64,000 bases of DNA from Magnetospirillum sp. Its GTDB lineage: Bacteria; Pseudomonadota; Alphaproteobacteria; CACIAM-22H2. The notes under the pieces were generated by a model. It worked only from the letters and a program-made list of their open reading frames with translations, searched no databases and was not told the DNA's origin. The translations under genes were made by a program, and so were the position numbers. This document shows, piece by piece, positions 36,649-47,130 of this stretch. The first letter of the stretch is position 1; every line of letters starts with the position of its first letter. The DNA lies in assembly GCA_027532905.1 (NCBI GenBank), contig JAPZUA010000001.1, forward strand, positions 1,582,368-1,646,367, in the 5' to 3' direction.

Positions 36649-38244
36649 TCAGCGCGCCATGGTGATGGACGAGAAATCCTGGAACCAGTTCTGCGCCTGC
36701 ACGAAGCCTTGCACGCGCGCCGTCATCGCGCGCGGGTTGACGTCGTGCGTGACCATCAGGAACAAAGCTTCGTCCACGTATTTCTCGTGGATTTCCTGCA
36801 GCACTTTGGTCTGCTCGGCGGGATCGAAGGTATTGCGCACCTTCTCGAACAAAGCGTCCATCGCGGGATCCGCGTAGAGGCCCCAATTGGTGCCGGCCGG
36901 CGGATGCAGCGTGCTCTGCAGATGGCGGATGAGGCCGGTGAACGGGTCTTGGATGAAGTAGGTGTAGTTCATGCCCGTGGCACCGCGCGACGATTCGTGT
37001 TTGGCGCCCGCCCGCCAGATATTGATGAGCGTGTTCCAGTCCACGACCTCGAACGTGATGTCGATGCCGATGTCGGCGAGGTTCTGCTGCACATATTCGT
37101 TCATCGGCAGCGGTTGCATCTGGCCCGAGCCCGAGGGGGCGATCAGGATCTTGGTCGCAAGCTTGCGGCTCGGCCCGTAGCCCGCTTCCGCCATCAGCTT
37201 GCGCGCTTCCGTGAGGTCGCGGCGCAGCTTGAATTTCGGCGAACCGAACCATTGATGGCCCGGCGGGAAGAAGCCCTGGGCCGGGATCGCCATGCCGCCC
37301 AGCAGCTCCTTGATGCCCTCGCGGTCGATCGCAAGGTTGGCGGCTTGGCGCACGCGGATGTCGTTCCACGGGCTGCCTTCCACGCGGCTCAAGTGCCAGG
37401 TCCAGTTATGCGGATAGGCGTTGGTCACGATCCGCATGCCGGCCTGGCGCAGCGAGGCGAGCGCGTCGGGCGAGGGCGCTTCGATCCAGTCGACCTGGCC
37501 CGAGCGCAACGCGGCGGTGCGCGCACTGGCCTCGGGCAGCGGGATCAGCACGAGCCGGTCGAGCTTCGGCACGCGCGCTTTGTCCCAGTATTCGGCATTG
37601 GGGACGAGTTCGGCACGCTCGCGCGGCACGAAATTGGCGAGCTTCCACGGGCCCGTGCCCGACGGCGTGCGCGCGAAATTCTCCCAGCTCTTGCCGGACT
37701 TCTCCCACTGCGCCGGGCTCGAGAACATGATCCAGGCGATCTGGTAGGGCAGCGTGGCGTCGGGGCTGCGCGTCGTGATTTCGAGCGTGAGCTTGTCGAC
37801 CGCTTTGGTCGCGGCGACGGCCGGGATGCGGCTGCGCCCTTGCGCCGACTGGCGCGGATCGAATTGCGGGGCCTGCTGGTTCAAGAGCTTTTCGAAGTTC
37901 CAGACGGCGGCTTCGGCGTCGAAATCCGAACCGTCGTGGAATTTGACGCCGGGGCGGATTCTGAACGTCCATTTGTTCTTGTCGGTCGCGTCGACCGACC
38001 AACTCGTGGCAAGGCCGGGGACGAGGCCCGAAGGCTGGTCGGACTTCGAGAGGTCCCAATTGATCAGCGCGTCGTAGACCGTGTAGCCGAGAAAGCGCAT
38101 GCCTTCCCCGCCCTGGTCGGTCTGGCCGGTGGTGAGCGGTATGTCCGACGCGGTCATGCCGATGCGCAAGGTGCCTTGCGCGTGGGCGACCGGTGCCGCA
38201 AGCGCCAAACCGGCCGCTGCGATTGCCAAAGAAAGAAACTTCAT
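36649..38244 (-). CDS. Periplasmic peptide/nickel-type binding protein 2 (SBP_bac_5)
   Basis: A 531-residue family-5 binding protein with a Sec signal (KFLSLAIAAAGLALAAPVAHA, cut near residue 22). It has the KWTFRIRPGVKFHDGSDF segment and the GTGPWKLANFVPRER loop. It is a paralogue of the 27888-29525 protein, and is less like the other binding protein of its own operon (40108-41643). The ATG at 38244 was chosen because a perfect GGAGG lies 6-10 bases upstream and the signal peptide starts there. It is the last gene of the operon, closed by a strong terminator. Ligand unknown. Confidence 0.92.
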   Translation of the reverse strand: MKFLSLAIAAAGLALAAPVAHAQGTLRIGMTASDIPLTTGQTDQGGEGMRFLGYTVYDALINWDLSKSDQPSGLVPGLATSWSVDATDKNKWTFRIRPGVKFHDGSDFDAEAAVWNFEKLLNQQAPQFDPRQSAQGRSRIPAVAATKAVDKLTLEITTRSPDATLPYQIAWIMFSSPAQWEKSGKSWENFARTPSGTGPWKLANFVPRERAELVPNAEYWDKARVPKLDRLVLIPLPEASARTAALRSGQVDWIEAPSPDALASLRQAGMRIVTNAYPHNWTWHLSRVEGSPWNDIRVRQAANLAIDREGIKELLGGMAIPAQGFFPPGHQWFGSPKFKLRRDLTEARKLMAEAGYGPSRKLATKILIAPSGSGQMQPLPMNEYVQQNLADIGIDITFEVVDWNTLINIWRAGAKHESSRGATGMNYTYFIQDPFTGLIRHLQSTLHPPAGTNWGLYADPAMDALFEKVRNTFDPAEQTKVLQEIHEKYVDEALFLMVTHDVNPRAMTARVQGFVQAQNWFQDFSSITMAR

Positions 38245-38296
38245 GGAACCCCTCCGAGATTGCGAGGGGCAAAGCACAGCAAAAACGGTGCCGTGC

Positions 38297-39157
38297 CTAT
38301 CTGTGGCGGGGATCGAGCGCGTCGCGCAGGCCGTCGCCGAGCAGATTGAAGGCCAAAACTACGAGGAAAATGGCGGCTCCTGGGAACAGCGCCATCCAGG
38401 GCGCTTGGGTGATGAAACGCTGGGCATTGTTCAGCATCGATCCCCAGCTGGGGGCCGGTGGCTGCTGGCCAAGGCCCAAAAACGACAGGCTCGCCTCGGC
38501 GATGATCGCCGCTGCAAGCGCCAAGGTCGCCTGCACCATCAAGGCTGGCAGGATGTTCGGCAGCAGGTGCACAGCCGCAATGCGCCAATGCGGATTGCCG
38601 ACCGCGCGGGCCGCCTCGATATAGTCGTCGACCTTGGCGTTAAGCGTGGCCCCGCGCGTGAGGCGGATGAAGGCCGGGGTGGCCGAAATGCCGATCGCGA
38701 TCATCGCATTTGTGAGGCTCGGGCCCAAAAACGCCGCCAGGGCGATGGCAAGGATCAGGAACGGGCAGGCCAGCATCGCGTCGGTGATACGGCTGATGAC
38801 CGCATCGATCCAGCCGCCGACATAACCCGCGAGCAGACCCAGCGGCAGCCCGACCGCGATCGAAATCGCGACCGAAATCACGCCGGCTTGCAGCGAGGCG
38901 CGCGCGCCGTAGATAACGCGTGACAGAAGATCGCGGCCGTTCTCGTCGGTGCCGAACCAATAAAGCGCGCTTGGTGCTTTGCGGATCGCCCCCCAGTTCG
39001 TTGCGATCGGATCGGCGGGTGCGACAATCGGGGCGAGGAGGGCCGCCACGACAAAAAGAGTGACGATCGCAAGCCCGAACATCGCGGCCGGCCGGCGCAG
39101 CAAGCGGCGAAGTGCGCGCCGTCCGGGACTTTCGATCGTTTGGGCAACACTTGTCAT
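38297..39157 (-). CDS. Oligopeptide-type ABC transporter permease 2 (DppC-like)
   Basis: A 286-residue inner-membrane permease with the DppC-type layout: a first membrane segment at about 25-47, the FGTDENGRDLLSRVIYGAR motif in the loop, five further segments, and an EAA loop DYIEAARAVGNPHWRIAAVHLLPN. The ATG at 39157 overlaps the stop of the DppB-like gene (ATGA). It is followed after 52 bp by the second binding-protein gene. Confidence 0.93.
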   Translation of the reverse strand: MTSVAQTIESPGRRALRRLLRRPAAMFGLAIVTLFVVAALLAPIVAPADPIATNWGAIRKAPSALYWFGTDENGRDLLSRVIYGARASLQAGVISVAISIAVGLPLGLLAGYVGGWIDAVISRITDAMLACPFLILAIALAAFLGPSLTNAMIAIGISATPAFIRLTRGATLNAKVDDYIEAARAVGNPHWRIAAVHLLPNILPALMVQATLALAAAIIAEASLSFLGLGQQPPAPSWGSMLNNAQRFITQAPWMALFPGAAIFLVVLAFNLLGDGLRDALDPRHR

Positions 39158-40098
39158 TGCTGGCGCAGCCGCGGATTGATGAGGAAATAGGCGATGTCGG
39201 CCAAAAGATTGAAGCCGACATAGGCCGTGGCTGTGACGAGCACCACGCCCTGCACGACCAGATAGTCGCGGTTGAACACCGCATCGACCACAAGCTTGCC
39301 GAAGCCTGGGATGGTGAAAACCTGCTCGGTAAGCACGGCCCCCGAAAACAGCGCGCCAAGCTCGAGCGCACCCAGGGTCACCACGGGGACCAGCGCGTTG
39401 CGAAGCGCGTGTTTGTTGATCACGACTTTTTCGCTGAGGCCCTTGGCGCGCGCGGTGCGCACATAGTCTTGGTTCAGCGCCTGCAGCATGGCGGCGCGCG
39501 TATGGCGCATGAATACTGCCGCGATCGAATTGCCGAGCACGAAGGCCGGCATGATCGTGGTGGCAAGGCTCTGCTTCCAGTCTTCGAACGGGCTCACATA
39601 GCCGGACGGCGGCAGCCACCCGAGTTCGACCGACACCAATAGAATGAGCATGATGCCGAGCCAAAAATTCGGCGTCGAAAGCCCCCACAACGCAATCGCG
39701 TTGGCGGCGTAGTCCCAAAACGAATCTTTGCGCACGGCCGAGAGCACGCCCATCGGAATGCCGATCAGGCACGCGATCAAAAACGCCATGCCGCCCAACT
39801 GCAGCGTGACGGGAAGCTTGGCGAGAACCAATTCCAGCACCGGCTGGCCGATGCGCAACGACGTGCCGAAATCGCCCTGCAGCACGCCGCCGATCCAGCG
39901 CAGATACTGCACATGGATCGGCTGGTCGAGCCCGTAATAGGCGCGGATTTCGGCCAAGGATTGTTCGTCGCGATCCTCGCCCGCCAGCATCGACGCAGGG
40001 TCGCCGGGCAGCAGCAATTGCAGACCGAACACCAGCATCGAGACGACGATCAAGGTCGGCACGATGCTGGCGAGACGGCGGGCGAGGAAAGCGAACAT
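39154..40098 (-). CDS. Oligopeptide-type ABC transporter permease 2 (DppB-like)
   Basis: A 314-residue permease starting FLARRLASIVPTLIVVSMLVF, with six membrane segments, the LLPGDPAS motif after the first, and an EAA-type loop YVRTARAKGLSEKVVINKHALRN. It should dimerise with the DppC-like protein encoded next. It lies 9 bp after a binding-protein gene and is translationally coupled to the following permease. Confidence 0.93.
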   Translation of the reverse strand: MFAFLARRLASIVPTLIVVSMLVFGLQLLLPGDPASMLAGEDRDEQSLAEIRAYYGLDQPIHVQYLRWIGGVLQGDFGTSLRIGQPVLELVLAKLPVTLQLGGMAFLIACLIGIPMGVLSAVRKDSFWDYAANAIALWGLSTPNFWLGIMLILLVSVELGWLPPSGYVSPFEDWKQSLATTIMPAFVLGNSIAAVFMRHTRAAMLQALNQDYVRTARAKGLSEKVVINKHALRNALVPVVTLGALELGALFSGAVLTEQVFTIPGFGKLVVDAVFNRDYLVVQGVVLVTATAYVGFNLLADIAYFLINPRLRQQ

Positions 40099-40107
40099 AG
40101 GTCGGCC

Positions 40108-41643
40108 TTAGTTTGCGGCGAGCCGCACGCCCTGCAGGCGGATGAGCCCGTCGGTCACCGGCACGAAGCCGGTGAGACGCTGCCCGTGCGCGAGGAAGTT
40201 CGTGCGATGCCACATATAGAGAATCGGCCGGTCGGCAGCCGTGATCGTCGAAATCTTCTGGAGCACGGCCATGCGCTGGGCGGGGTCGGCGATGGTGCGT
40301 TGCTCGTCCATGAGCCGGTCCACTTCCGGGTTCAGATACTTGCCGTAGTTCTGCGGCCCGTCCTTGGTGATGAAGACGTAGAGATTGCCGTCCGGATCGG
40401 GGCGGCCGCTCCACGCGAGCAGATAGGCTTCGAACTCGCCGCGCTCGGCGGCGTTGAGCGAGCTTGCGAACTCCATCACGTTGATGCGCACGTCGAAGCC
40501 CGCTTCTTTGGTCATGGCCTGCACGATCTCCGCCACTTGGCGCAGGTCGGGATTGGGCGGCGTGGTGAGATTGACCACGACCGGCTGACGCAAGCCCGTC
40601 TGCGCCATCAGCGCCTTGGCGCGGTCGAGATTGCGCGTCGACGCTTTGAGGTCCTTGTTATGGAACGGGCTCGAGGGCGGAACCGCCTGTGCGGTCGGCG
40701 TGAACTCGCCGTTATAGACGACCTGGTTGATCACGGCGCGGTCGATGGCAAGGTCGAACGCCTCGCGCACGCGTGGGTCCGAGCCGATCGGCGATTTGGC
40801 GCGCTCGCCGTTGCCGGTGTTGATCGTAATGCCCTGGTAGCCGAGTTCGGAAATCGGCACCACGCGCAGGCGCGTGTTGCGGCGTGCGGCCGGCAGGTCG
40901 GTCGGCTGCAGGCGCTCGATCATGTCGAGCGCACCCGCCTGCAGATTGGCGAAGCGCACCGAGCTGTCCGGGATCGGCTGGTAGATCACGCGGTCCACAT
41001 GCACGTTGGCGACGTTCCAGTATTGCGGAAATTTCTCGAGCACGATGCGGTCCTGCGCGATGCGCTCGACGAAGCGGAAGGGACCTGCGCACACGGGCTT
41101 GGCCGCGAACTGGTCGCCTGCGGCCGCTACGGCCTTGGGGCTCACCATCATGCCGGCGCGGTCGGTGAGCTGGGCCACCAGCGGTGCGAACGCGGTCGAC
41201 AGCGTCAAGCGCACGGTCAGCGGATCGACGACCGAGATCGTCTGCACGACCGAGATTTCCGCACGCCGGCCCGAGCGCGGCGCGTTCAGATGGCGGTCGA
41301 GGCTGAAGCGCACCGCTTCGGCGTCCATCTTCTCGCCGTCGTGGAACAGCACGCCGTCGCGCAGCTTGATCGTCAGCGTCTTGCCCGCATCGCTCCATTC
41401 GAAGCCGGTCGCCAGCTGCGGCACGATCTTGAGATCGTTGTCGATGTCGAACAACTTGTCGCACAGGCCGGCGAACACGATGCGGCCCACGAAAGTGCGC
41501 GCGAAAGTGGGGTCGAGCGCGTCGGGATCTTCCGCCAAGCCGATGCGCATCGTCGTCTGCGCGGATGCGGCCCCGGCCATCAGGCCCAGCGCTGTCATGC
41601 CAGAGACGGTCATGGCCGCCATCAAGGTTCGGAATTTGGACAT
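40108..41643 (-). CDS. Periplasmic peptide/nickel-type binding protein 3 (SBP_bac_5)
   Basis: A 511-residue family-5 binding protein with a Sec signal cut near residue 28 (GAASAQ). The classic DPDALDPTFARTFVGR start of the mature domain and the TIKLRDGVLFHDGEKMDAEAV motif are visible, as is the CAGPFRFVERI segment. It sits in the middle of the operon, between the ATPase and permease genes, with a perfect GAAGGAG site about 7 bases before the ATG. It is only distantly related to the other two binding proteins here, so this operon probably takes up at least two kinds of ligand. Confidence 0.92.
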   Translation of the reverse strand: MSKFRTLMAAMTVSGMTALGLMAGAASAQTTMRIGLAEDPDALDPTFARTFVGRIVFAGLCDKLFDIDNDLKIVPQLATGFEWSDAGKTLTIKLRDGVLFHDGEKMDAEAVRFSLDRHLNAPRSGRRAEISVVQTISVVDPLTVRLTLSTAFAPLVAQLTDRAGMMVSPKAVAAAGDQFAAKPVCAGPFRFVERIAQDRIVLEKFPQYWNVANVHVDRVIYQPIPDSSVRFANLQAGALDMIERLQPTDLPAARRNTRLRVVPISELGYQGITINTGNGERAKSPIGSDPRVREAFDLAIDRAVINQVVYNGEFTPTAQAVPPSSPFHNKDLKASTRNLDRAKALMAQTGLRQPVVVNLTTPPNPDLRQVAEIVQAMTKEAGFDVRINVMEFASSLNAAERGEFEAYLLAWSGRPDPDGNLYVFITKDGPQNYGKYLNPEVDRLMDEQRTIADPAQRMAVLQKISTITAADRPILYMWHRTNFLAHGQRLTGFVPVTDGLIRLQGVRLAAN

Positions 41644-41665
41644 TTTTTATCTCCTTCGTGGGGTA

Positions 41666-42714
41666 TCAGACGAAACGGCTTTGCAGTTTTTCAAGCCGCC
41701 GTGCGGCTTCATTGTCTGGCGGTGCGGTGGCGGGCGCAAAGGCCGGGATGTCGCGCCAGAAATGGCACGCGACGGAATGGCCCTTGGAAATCTTGTCGAG
41801 CGTGGGCGCGTGCGTGCGGCACCGCGGCTGCGCGTAACGGCAGCGCGTGTGGAAATGGCAGCCCGGCGGCGGGTCGATCGGGCTCGGCACGTCGCCTTCT
41901 AGCAAGGTCTTGGCGCGCGCCAAGCTCGGGTCGGGGGCCGGGATCGCGGCCAGCAAGGCTTGCGTATAGGGATGGCGCGGGGCCGAATAGAGCGTGGCCG
42001 TATCGGCCAACTCGACGATGCGGCCCAGATACATGACGGCGACGCGGTCGGCCGCGTGTTTGACGACGGCAAGATCGTGCGCGATCAGCACGAGGGCCAA
42101 GCCGAAGCGCGCCTGCAGATCCTTGAGCAGGTTCAGCACCTGGGCTTGCACGGAAACGTCGAGGGCGGACACGGGCTCGTCGCCGACGATGAGTTTGGGG
42201 CCAGCCGCAAGGGCGCGCGCAATGCCGATACGCTGGCGCTGGCCGCCCGAGAATTCGTGCGGGTAGCGCCGGTCGTGTTCGGGCCGCAAACCCACCACGC
42301 CGAGCAGCTCGCGCACTTTCTCGGCGCGTGCGGCCCCGTGCGCAAGCCCGTGCAGCATCAACGGTTCGCCCACGATTTCGCCCACCGTCATGCGCGGATT
42401 GAGCGAGGCGTAGGGATCCTGGAACACGATCTGCAGATGGCGGCGCGCCTTGCGCATTTCGGGCTCGCTGAGGCGCGTGAGGTCCGCACCGTCGAATTCG
42501 ATTTCGCCCGACGTCGGCTCGATCAGGCGCAGCAACATGCGCCCGACGGTCGATTTGCCGCAGCCGCTTTCGCCGACGAGGCCGAGCGTTTCGCCGGGGG
42601 CCACGGCGAGCGACACGCCGTCCACGGCCTTCACGTAGCCCGTCGTGCGGCCGAACAGGCCTTTGCGCACAGGAAAATGCTTCACCAAATTATGCGCACT
42701 CAACAGCGGCGTGG

Positions 42715-42718
<4 letters not shown>
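41666..42718 (-). CDS. Oligopeptide-type ABC transporter ATPase 2 (DppF-like)
   Basis: A 350-residue ATPase with Walker A GESGCGKS, signature FSGGQRQR, Walker B LIVGDEP and the C-terminal [14 protein letters not shown] cysteine motif of the oligopeptide family. The ATG at 42718 overlaps the stop of the DppD-like gene (ATGA); the longer frame upstream is antisense-like. Walker B has Gly before Asp (VGDEP), a frequent variant. Works with the DppD-like partner encoded just upstream. Confidence 0.93.
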
Positions 42719-43709
<991 letters not shown>

Positions 43710-43713
<4 letters not shown>

Positions 43714-44414
43714 TTGATGCCGGCCGCCGCGAGGGCCGCGTCGATTTTGCTGCGGTCGTAGGTGCCCGCGATATTGTCGCGCGAGGCAAGGAATTTGCGG
43801 AACGTCGAAAACCGCTCTTTGCTTTTTTCGAAGAGACGGCGCAGTTCGACGAGCGGATATTCGTGGTCGTCCACGCGGATATCGAGCACGGGATACTCGT
43901 CGTTTTTGTGGATGCGCAAGGCGGCCGATTGGCGCCCGCGCTTGTCCCCGCCCACCGCTTCGCCCGCATCGAGGGCGGCGATGAAACGCTCGGCAAGCGG
44001 CAGGCCGGCATTCAGCGCAAACGCCTCGGCCGTCGCCTCGATCACCTCCTTGCCTGCGAGCATGTTTCCGGCGACCGAAAAATCTTCGAAGATCAGATGG
44101 CCTGCCCAATCGACGCATCCCGTACCCGTGTGGGCGGCAAAATCACCGATCGCGTCCATCAGATGCACCTGGCGCACGGCGGCACCCGCGTCGCGCGCAA
44201 GCAGCGCCGCCAATGCCTCCTTAGCCGGGATGCCGCGCTCGAGCAGGTCGATGCCGTCGATCCCGTGATAGGGATTGATCAAGGCTTGCGTTGCGACGGC
44301 ACCCGCGCCCGGCTTCACATACATGCACAAAGCGCCCACGGCGAAAAACCGCGTCGCCACGGCAATGCCGAATTCGCCGCTTGCACGGTCGTGCGCCACT
44401 ACGGACCAAGTCAT
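43710..44414 (-). CDS. DUF1028 Ntn-hydrolase-like protein
   Basis: A 234-residue DUF1028 protein (Ntn-hydrolase superfamily fold by structural genomics). The family start MTWSVVAHD and the [18 protein letters not shown] block are present. If Met1 is removed, Thr2 would be N-terminal and could act as the nucleophile, but I cannot show this. Function in the family is not established; an amidohydrolase acting on an imported compound is a reasonable inference, because the gene leads an operon with a peptide-type ABC transporter and overlaps its first ATPase gene. No signal peptide is seen, so it acts in the cytoplasm. Confidence 0.85.
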
Positions 44415-44496
44415 GCCAAGGCCAACCCTTATGCTAGATTCCAGAGCGCCAAGTTAAACGCCGGGCACTGGGTGTATGCAACAGAAAGACCAATCG

Positions 44497-45111
44497 ATGG
44501 CCGACGACCAGCAAACGACAGCATTTTATGCGGCCGAAGCCGCGCGCTATGCTGCGCGCGGTACGCCGCCGAACACGCGGCATATCGAACGTTTTGCTTC
44601 AATGCTCGCACCGAACGCGTCCGTGCTCGAACTCGGCTGCGGCAGCGGGCGCGACAGTGCGGCCCTGCTCGGCAAGGGCCTCGACCTCAAGCCCAGCGAC
44701 GGTTCGCCCGAATTGGCGGCCGAGGCGCAGAAACGGTTGGGCCGCCCGGTGCAGGTGCTGCGCTTTGCCGATCTCGCGGCCGAAAACGCGTATGACGGCG
44801 TGTACGCGAATGCGTGCCTGCTGCACGTGCCGCGCGCCGAACTGCCCGCCATCTTGCGCGGCATCCACCGTGCACTGCGTGCAGACGGCGTCTTCTATTC
44901 GAGCTTCAAGGAAGGCACGCAAGAAGGCCGCGACCGTTTTGGACGGCTCTATAATTACCCGTCGCCAGACTGGCTCGCCGCCGCTTTCGCCAACGCCGGT
45001 TTCCCGTCGCCCGAAATCGAGCAGGTGATGGGCACCGGCTACGATGCCGAGCCCACCCCTTGGCTGCATGTCTATGCGCGCAAAGGGGCGGCAGGCTCTA
45101 CGCCAGCGTAA
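44497..45111 (+). CDS. Class I SAM-dependent methyltransferase
   Basis: About 204 residues from the ATG at 44497 (MADDQQTTAF), which has an AGAAAGA seven bases upstream; an in-frame ATG at 44476 would add seven residues. Motif I reads VLELGCGSGRD, followed by the acidic motif II region and the post-motif FADLAAENAYDGVYANACLLHV, typical of small methyltransferases of the Methyltransf_11/25 group. The substrate is not deducible. It is divergent from the DUF1028 operon and its end overlaps the convergent kelch gene by 14 bp. Confidence 0.82.
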   Translation: MADDQQTTAFYAAEAARYAARGTPPNTRHIERFASMLAPNASVLELGCGSGRDSAALLGKGLDLKPSDGSPELAAEAQKRLGRPVQVLRFADLAAENAYDGVYANACLLHVPRAELPAILRGIHRALRADGVFYSSFKEGTQEGRDRFGRLYNYPSPDWLAAAFANAGFPSPEIEQVMGTGYDAEPTPWLHVYARKGAAGSTPA

Positions 45112-46180
45112 AGGCCTCGTGCACGGCACTTTTTACGCCGCCCCCCATGACCGGGCCGCCGCCCGCGACGTAAATCGCGTCGCCGATCGTAACCGCCCCC
45201 ATACCGTGGCGCGGGGTGGCCATCGGCGCATAGGCGAGCCATTTATCGGTCGTGGGGTTGTAGGCTTCGTTCTGGCCGAACACGCGGTTCGAGCCTTCCC
45301 CGCCCATGCAGAAAATTTGGCCGCGATAGAGCGTGGCACCGTGGCCTGAGCGCGCGGTCGGCAACGGATTGCGCATGCGCCACGCATCTTCCTTGGCGTC
45401 GTAGGTGTGGTGCAGATGCGAGTTTGTGTAGAAACTGTTTACGCGTCCGCCGATCACATGGATAAGCCCGGCATTGGCGACGATGCCGATATGGTCGCGC
45501 GCGGTCGGCAACGGGGCGGCGTTGCTCCATTTGTCGGTCTTGGGGTCGTAGACGATGTGCTGGCTGCGCGACAGGCGCGAGTCGGCCGTGTCGCCGTCGG
45601 CCCCGCCCACGGCATGGATGCGGCCCTCGTAGGCGATGCAGCCCATCGCCCCCATCGGCGTGGGCAAGGGTGCGATCTTCGACCAGCGCTCGCCTTCGGC
45701 GCCGTACACAAAACATTCGGCATGTGGGCGCCGATTCTGGTCGATGAAACCACCCATCGCGTAGAGCCGCCCGTCGAGCACGGCGACGCCGACATGGTTC
45801 GCACCCAGCGGCAGATCCTGCGCCTGCAGCCAGCTGTTCGAGCCTGCGTCGTAGATATGGTGGTAGGGCTTGTCGACGCGCTGCTCGGCATAGCCGCCCA
45901 CGAGATGCAGCTTGCCGTTGCGCTCGGCCGCCCACGCCATTTCGGTGCGCGGCAACGGCAGCGGCGCGCGCTCGATCCAGCGCCCCTGCTGCGGCGCTTT
46001 GGGGGCGATCGAATCGAACACGCGCTGCTCGGCTGCGAGCGCGGGCACGTCGATGCGGCCGGGCTGGTTCAAGCGTTCGTAGACGGGGCCGTGCCCGGCA
46101 TGTTGGGCAAGAACGGGGCTCGCAAACAGCGCCAAACCGCCGCCGACGGCAAAGCGGCGGGAGATCGAACGGGGGGTCAT
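45098..46180 (-). CDS. Exported kelch-repeat beta-propeller protein
   Basis: A 360-residue exported protein. The leader RSISRRFAVGGGLALFASPVLA is twin-arginine-like (SRRFAV) and ends near residue 25. The mature part has about six kelch-type blades, each with a GG pair and a spaced Trp or Tyr (LHLVGGYAE, LYAMGGFID, IHAVGGADG, IHVIGGRVN, IFCMGGEGS, IYVAGGGPV). Such propellers bind proteins or sugars; no catalytic galactose-oxidase residues are evident. It follows a DUF1194 gene by 35 bp on the same strand and is probably cotranscribed. Confidence 0.85.
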   Translation of the reverse strand: MTPRSISRRFAVGGGLALFASPVLAQHAGHGPVYERLNQPGRIDVPALAAEQRVFDSIAPKAPQQGRWIERAPLPLPRTEMAWAAERNGKLHLVGGYAEQRVDKPYHHIYDAGSNSWLQAQDLPLGANHVGVAVLDGRLYAMGGFIDQNRRPHAECFVYGAEGERWSKIAPLPTPMGAMGCIAYEGRIHAVGGADGDTADSRLSRSQHIVYDPKTDKWSNAAPLPTARDHIGIVANAGLIHVIGGRVNSFYTNSHLHHTYDAKEDAWRMRNPLPTARSGHGATLYRGQIFCMGGEGSNRVFGQNEAYNPTTDKWLAYAPMATPRHGMGAVTIGDAIYVAGGGPVMGGGVKSAVHEAFTLA

Positions 46181-46215
46181 TCGGGGGAGGCTCCAGGTTG
46201 GGGGGTCGTTTTGTC

Positions 46216-46947
46216 TCAGGTCGATTCGCGGGTCAGCTTGTTGACCATGGCAAACGCAAACGTCTCGAAGCCCATCACCGAGAGCAGGAAGGCGCCGGTC
46301 CCGCCGATCACGTTTTCGCGGTACCAGCCATCGAGCCCGCCGGGCGGATGGGTGTGGTTGGGGTTCCAGGGGCTGGGCGTGTCCGAGAGGATCGCGAGCC
46401 CGTTGATCGTGATGCCGGCTGCCACCGCACGGTCGCGGCCGATCTCGGCGGGCAGGCCGTTGGTGTTGGTGCCGTCGCCCGAAATGTCGATCGTGCGCCG
46501 GTCGGCCGGATAGGGGCAACGCTCGAATTCGCGCGCCGCATAGGTGATGGCCTCGCCGATCGCGGTCGAGGCGGCAAAGGGGCGCGGCGGCAGCAGCAAT
46601 TGCCCGGCAAAGCCCTCGGCACTCTCTTGGCCGTCGATCAAGGTCCAGTCGACGAGCGTCATCTGCTGGCTTGGGCTCGACCATTCGCAATAGGTGAGGG
46701 CGAGTTGCTTGTACCGCCCACCGGTCATCGCGCGCACGACGCGCGGATCCGCGATGGCGGCGGCATAACCCTCGCGCTGCAGGCGGAAGCGGCGGTCGTC
46801 GATGCTGCGCGAGACGTCGGCCGCAAGAACAAGCTGCAGATCGACGGCGGTACCGGCGGCGCGCGCAGGGCGTTGCGGCAAGGCCGCAACAGCGGCACTT
46901 GCCCCGATCCCAGCCAACACAGCGCGGCGTCCGGCGTTACGGGCCAT
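46216..46947 (-). CDS. Exported DUF1194 von Willebrand A-like protein
   Basis: A 243-residue DUF1194 protein with a leader (GRRAVLAGIGASAAVAALP, cut near residue 31, possibly twin-arginine). The domain starts LVLAADVSRSID: Asp44, Ser46 and Ser48 form a MIDAS-type D-x-S-x-S metal site of the von Willebrand A fold. Later features are CPYPADRRTIDISGDGTNTNG and the C-terminal ENVIGG-GAF, both characteristic of the family. Function unknown; likely a periplasmic metal-dependent ligand binder. First gene of a two-gene unit with the kelch protein. Confidence 0.85.
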   Translation of the reverse strand: MARNAGRRAVLAGIGASAAVAALPQRPARAAGTAVDLQLVLAADVSRSIDDRRFRLQREGYAAAIADPRVVRAMTGGRYKQLALTYCEWSSPSQQMTLVDWTLIDGQESAEGFAGQLLLPPRPFAASTAIGEAITYAAREFERCPYPADRRTIDISGDGTNTNGLPAEIGRDRAVAAGITINGLAILSDTPSPWNPNHTHPPGGLDGWYRENVIGGTGAFLLSVMGFETFAFAMVNKLTREST

Positions 46948-47041
46948 GAATTCAAGAATGCACGAACGATGCCGCTTCGTCTAGCTTGGCCGTCCGGCGT
47001 GGATCTTTGCGGTCAACACTTACCGCGCAATCGAAATGGAA

Positions 47042-47092
47042 CCGCCCGCCTTGTCTCTCTTGCTATTCAAACGCAAGCGACAAGGCGGGCGG
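47042..47092. repeat. Perfect 14-bp inverted repeat, long loop
   Basis: Arms at 47042-47055 and 47079-47092 are perfect complements, with a 23-base loop. It lies 38 bases after the decarboxylase stop on the minus strand and upstream of the DUF1194 gene. There is no T-run on either side, so a Rho-independent terminator is possible but not typical. Confidence 0.5.
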
Positions 47093-47130
47093 CGAGCGCG
47101 CTCACGCACCATAAGTCGAGATTTGCTTCG

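Noticed and set aside
33353..36877. Plus-strand frame of 1,174 residues opposite the CHAT gene
   Set aside because: It is antisense to the TPR-CHAT protein, has shadow composition and no recognisable domain or ribosome site.
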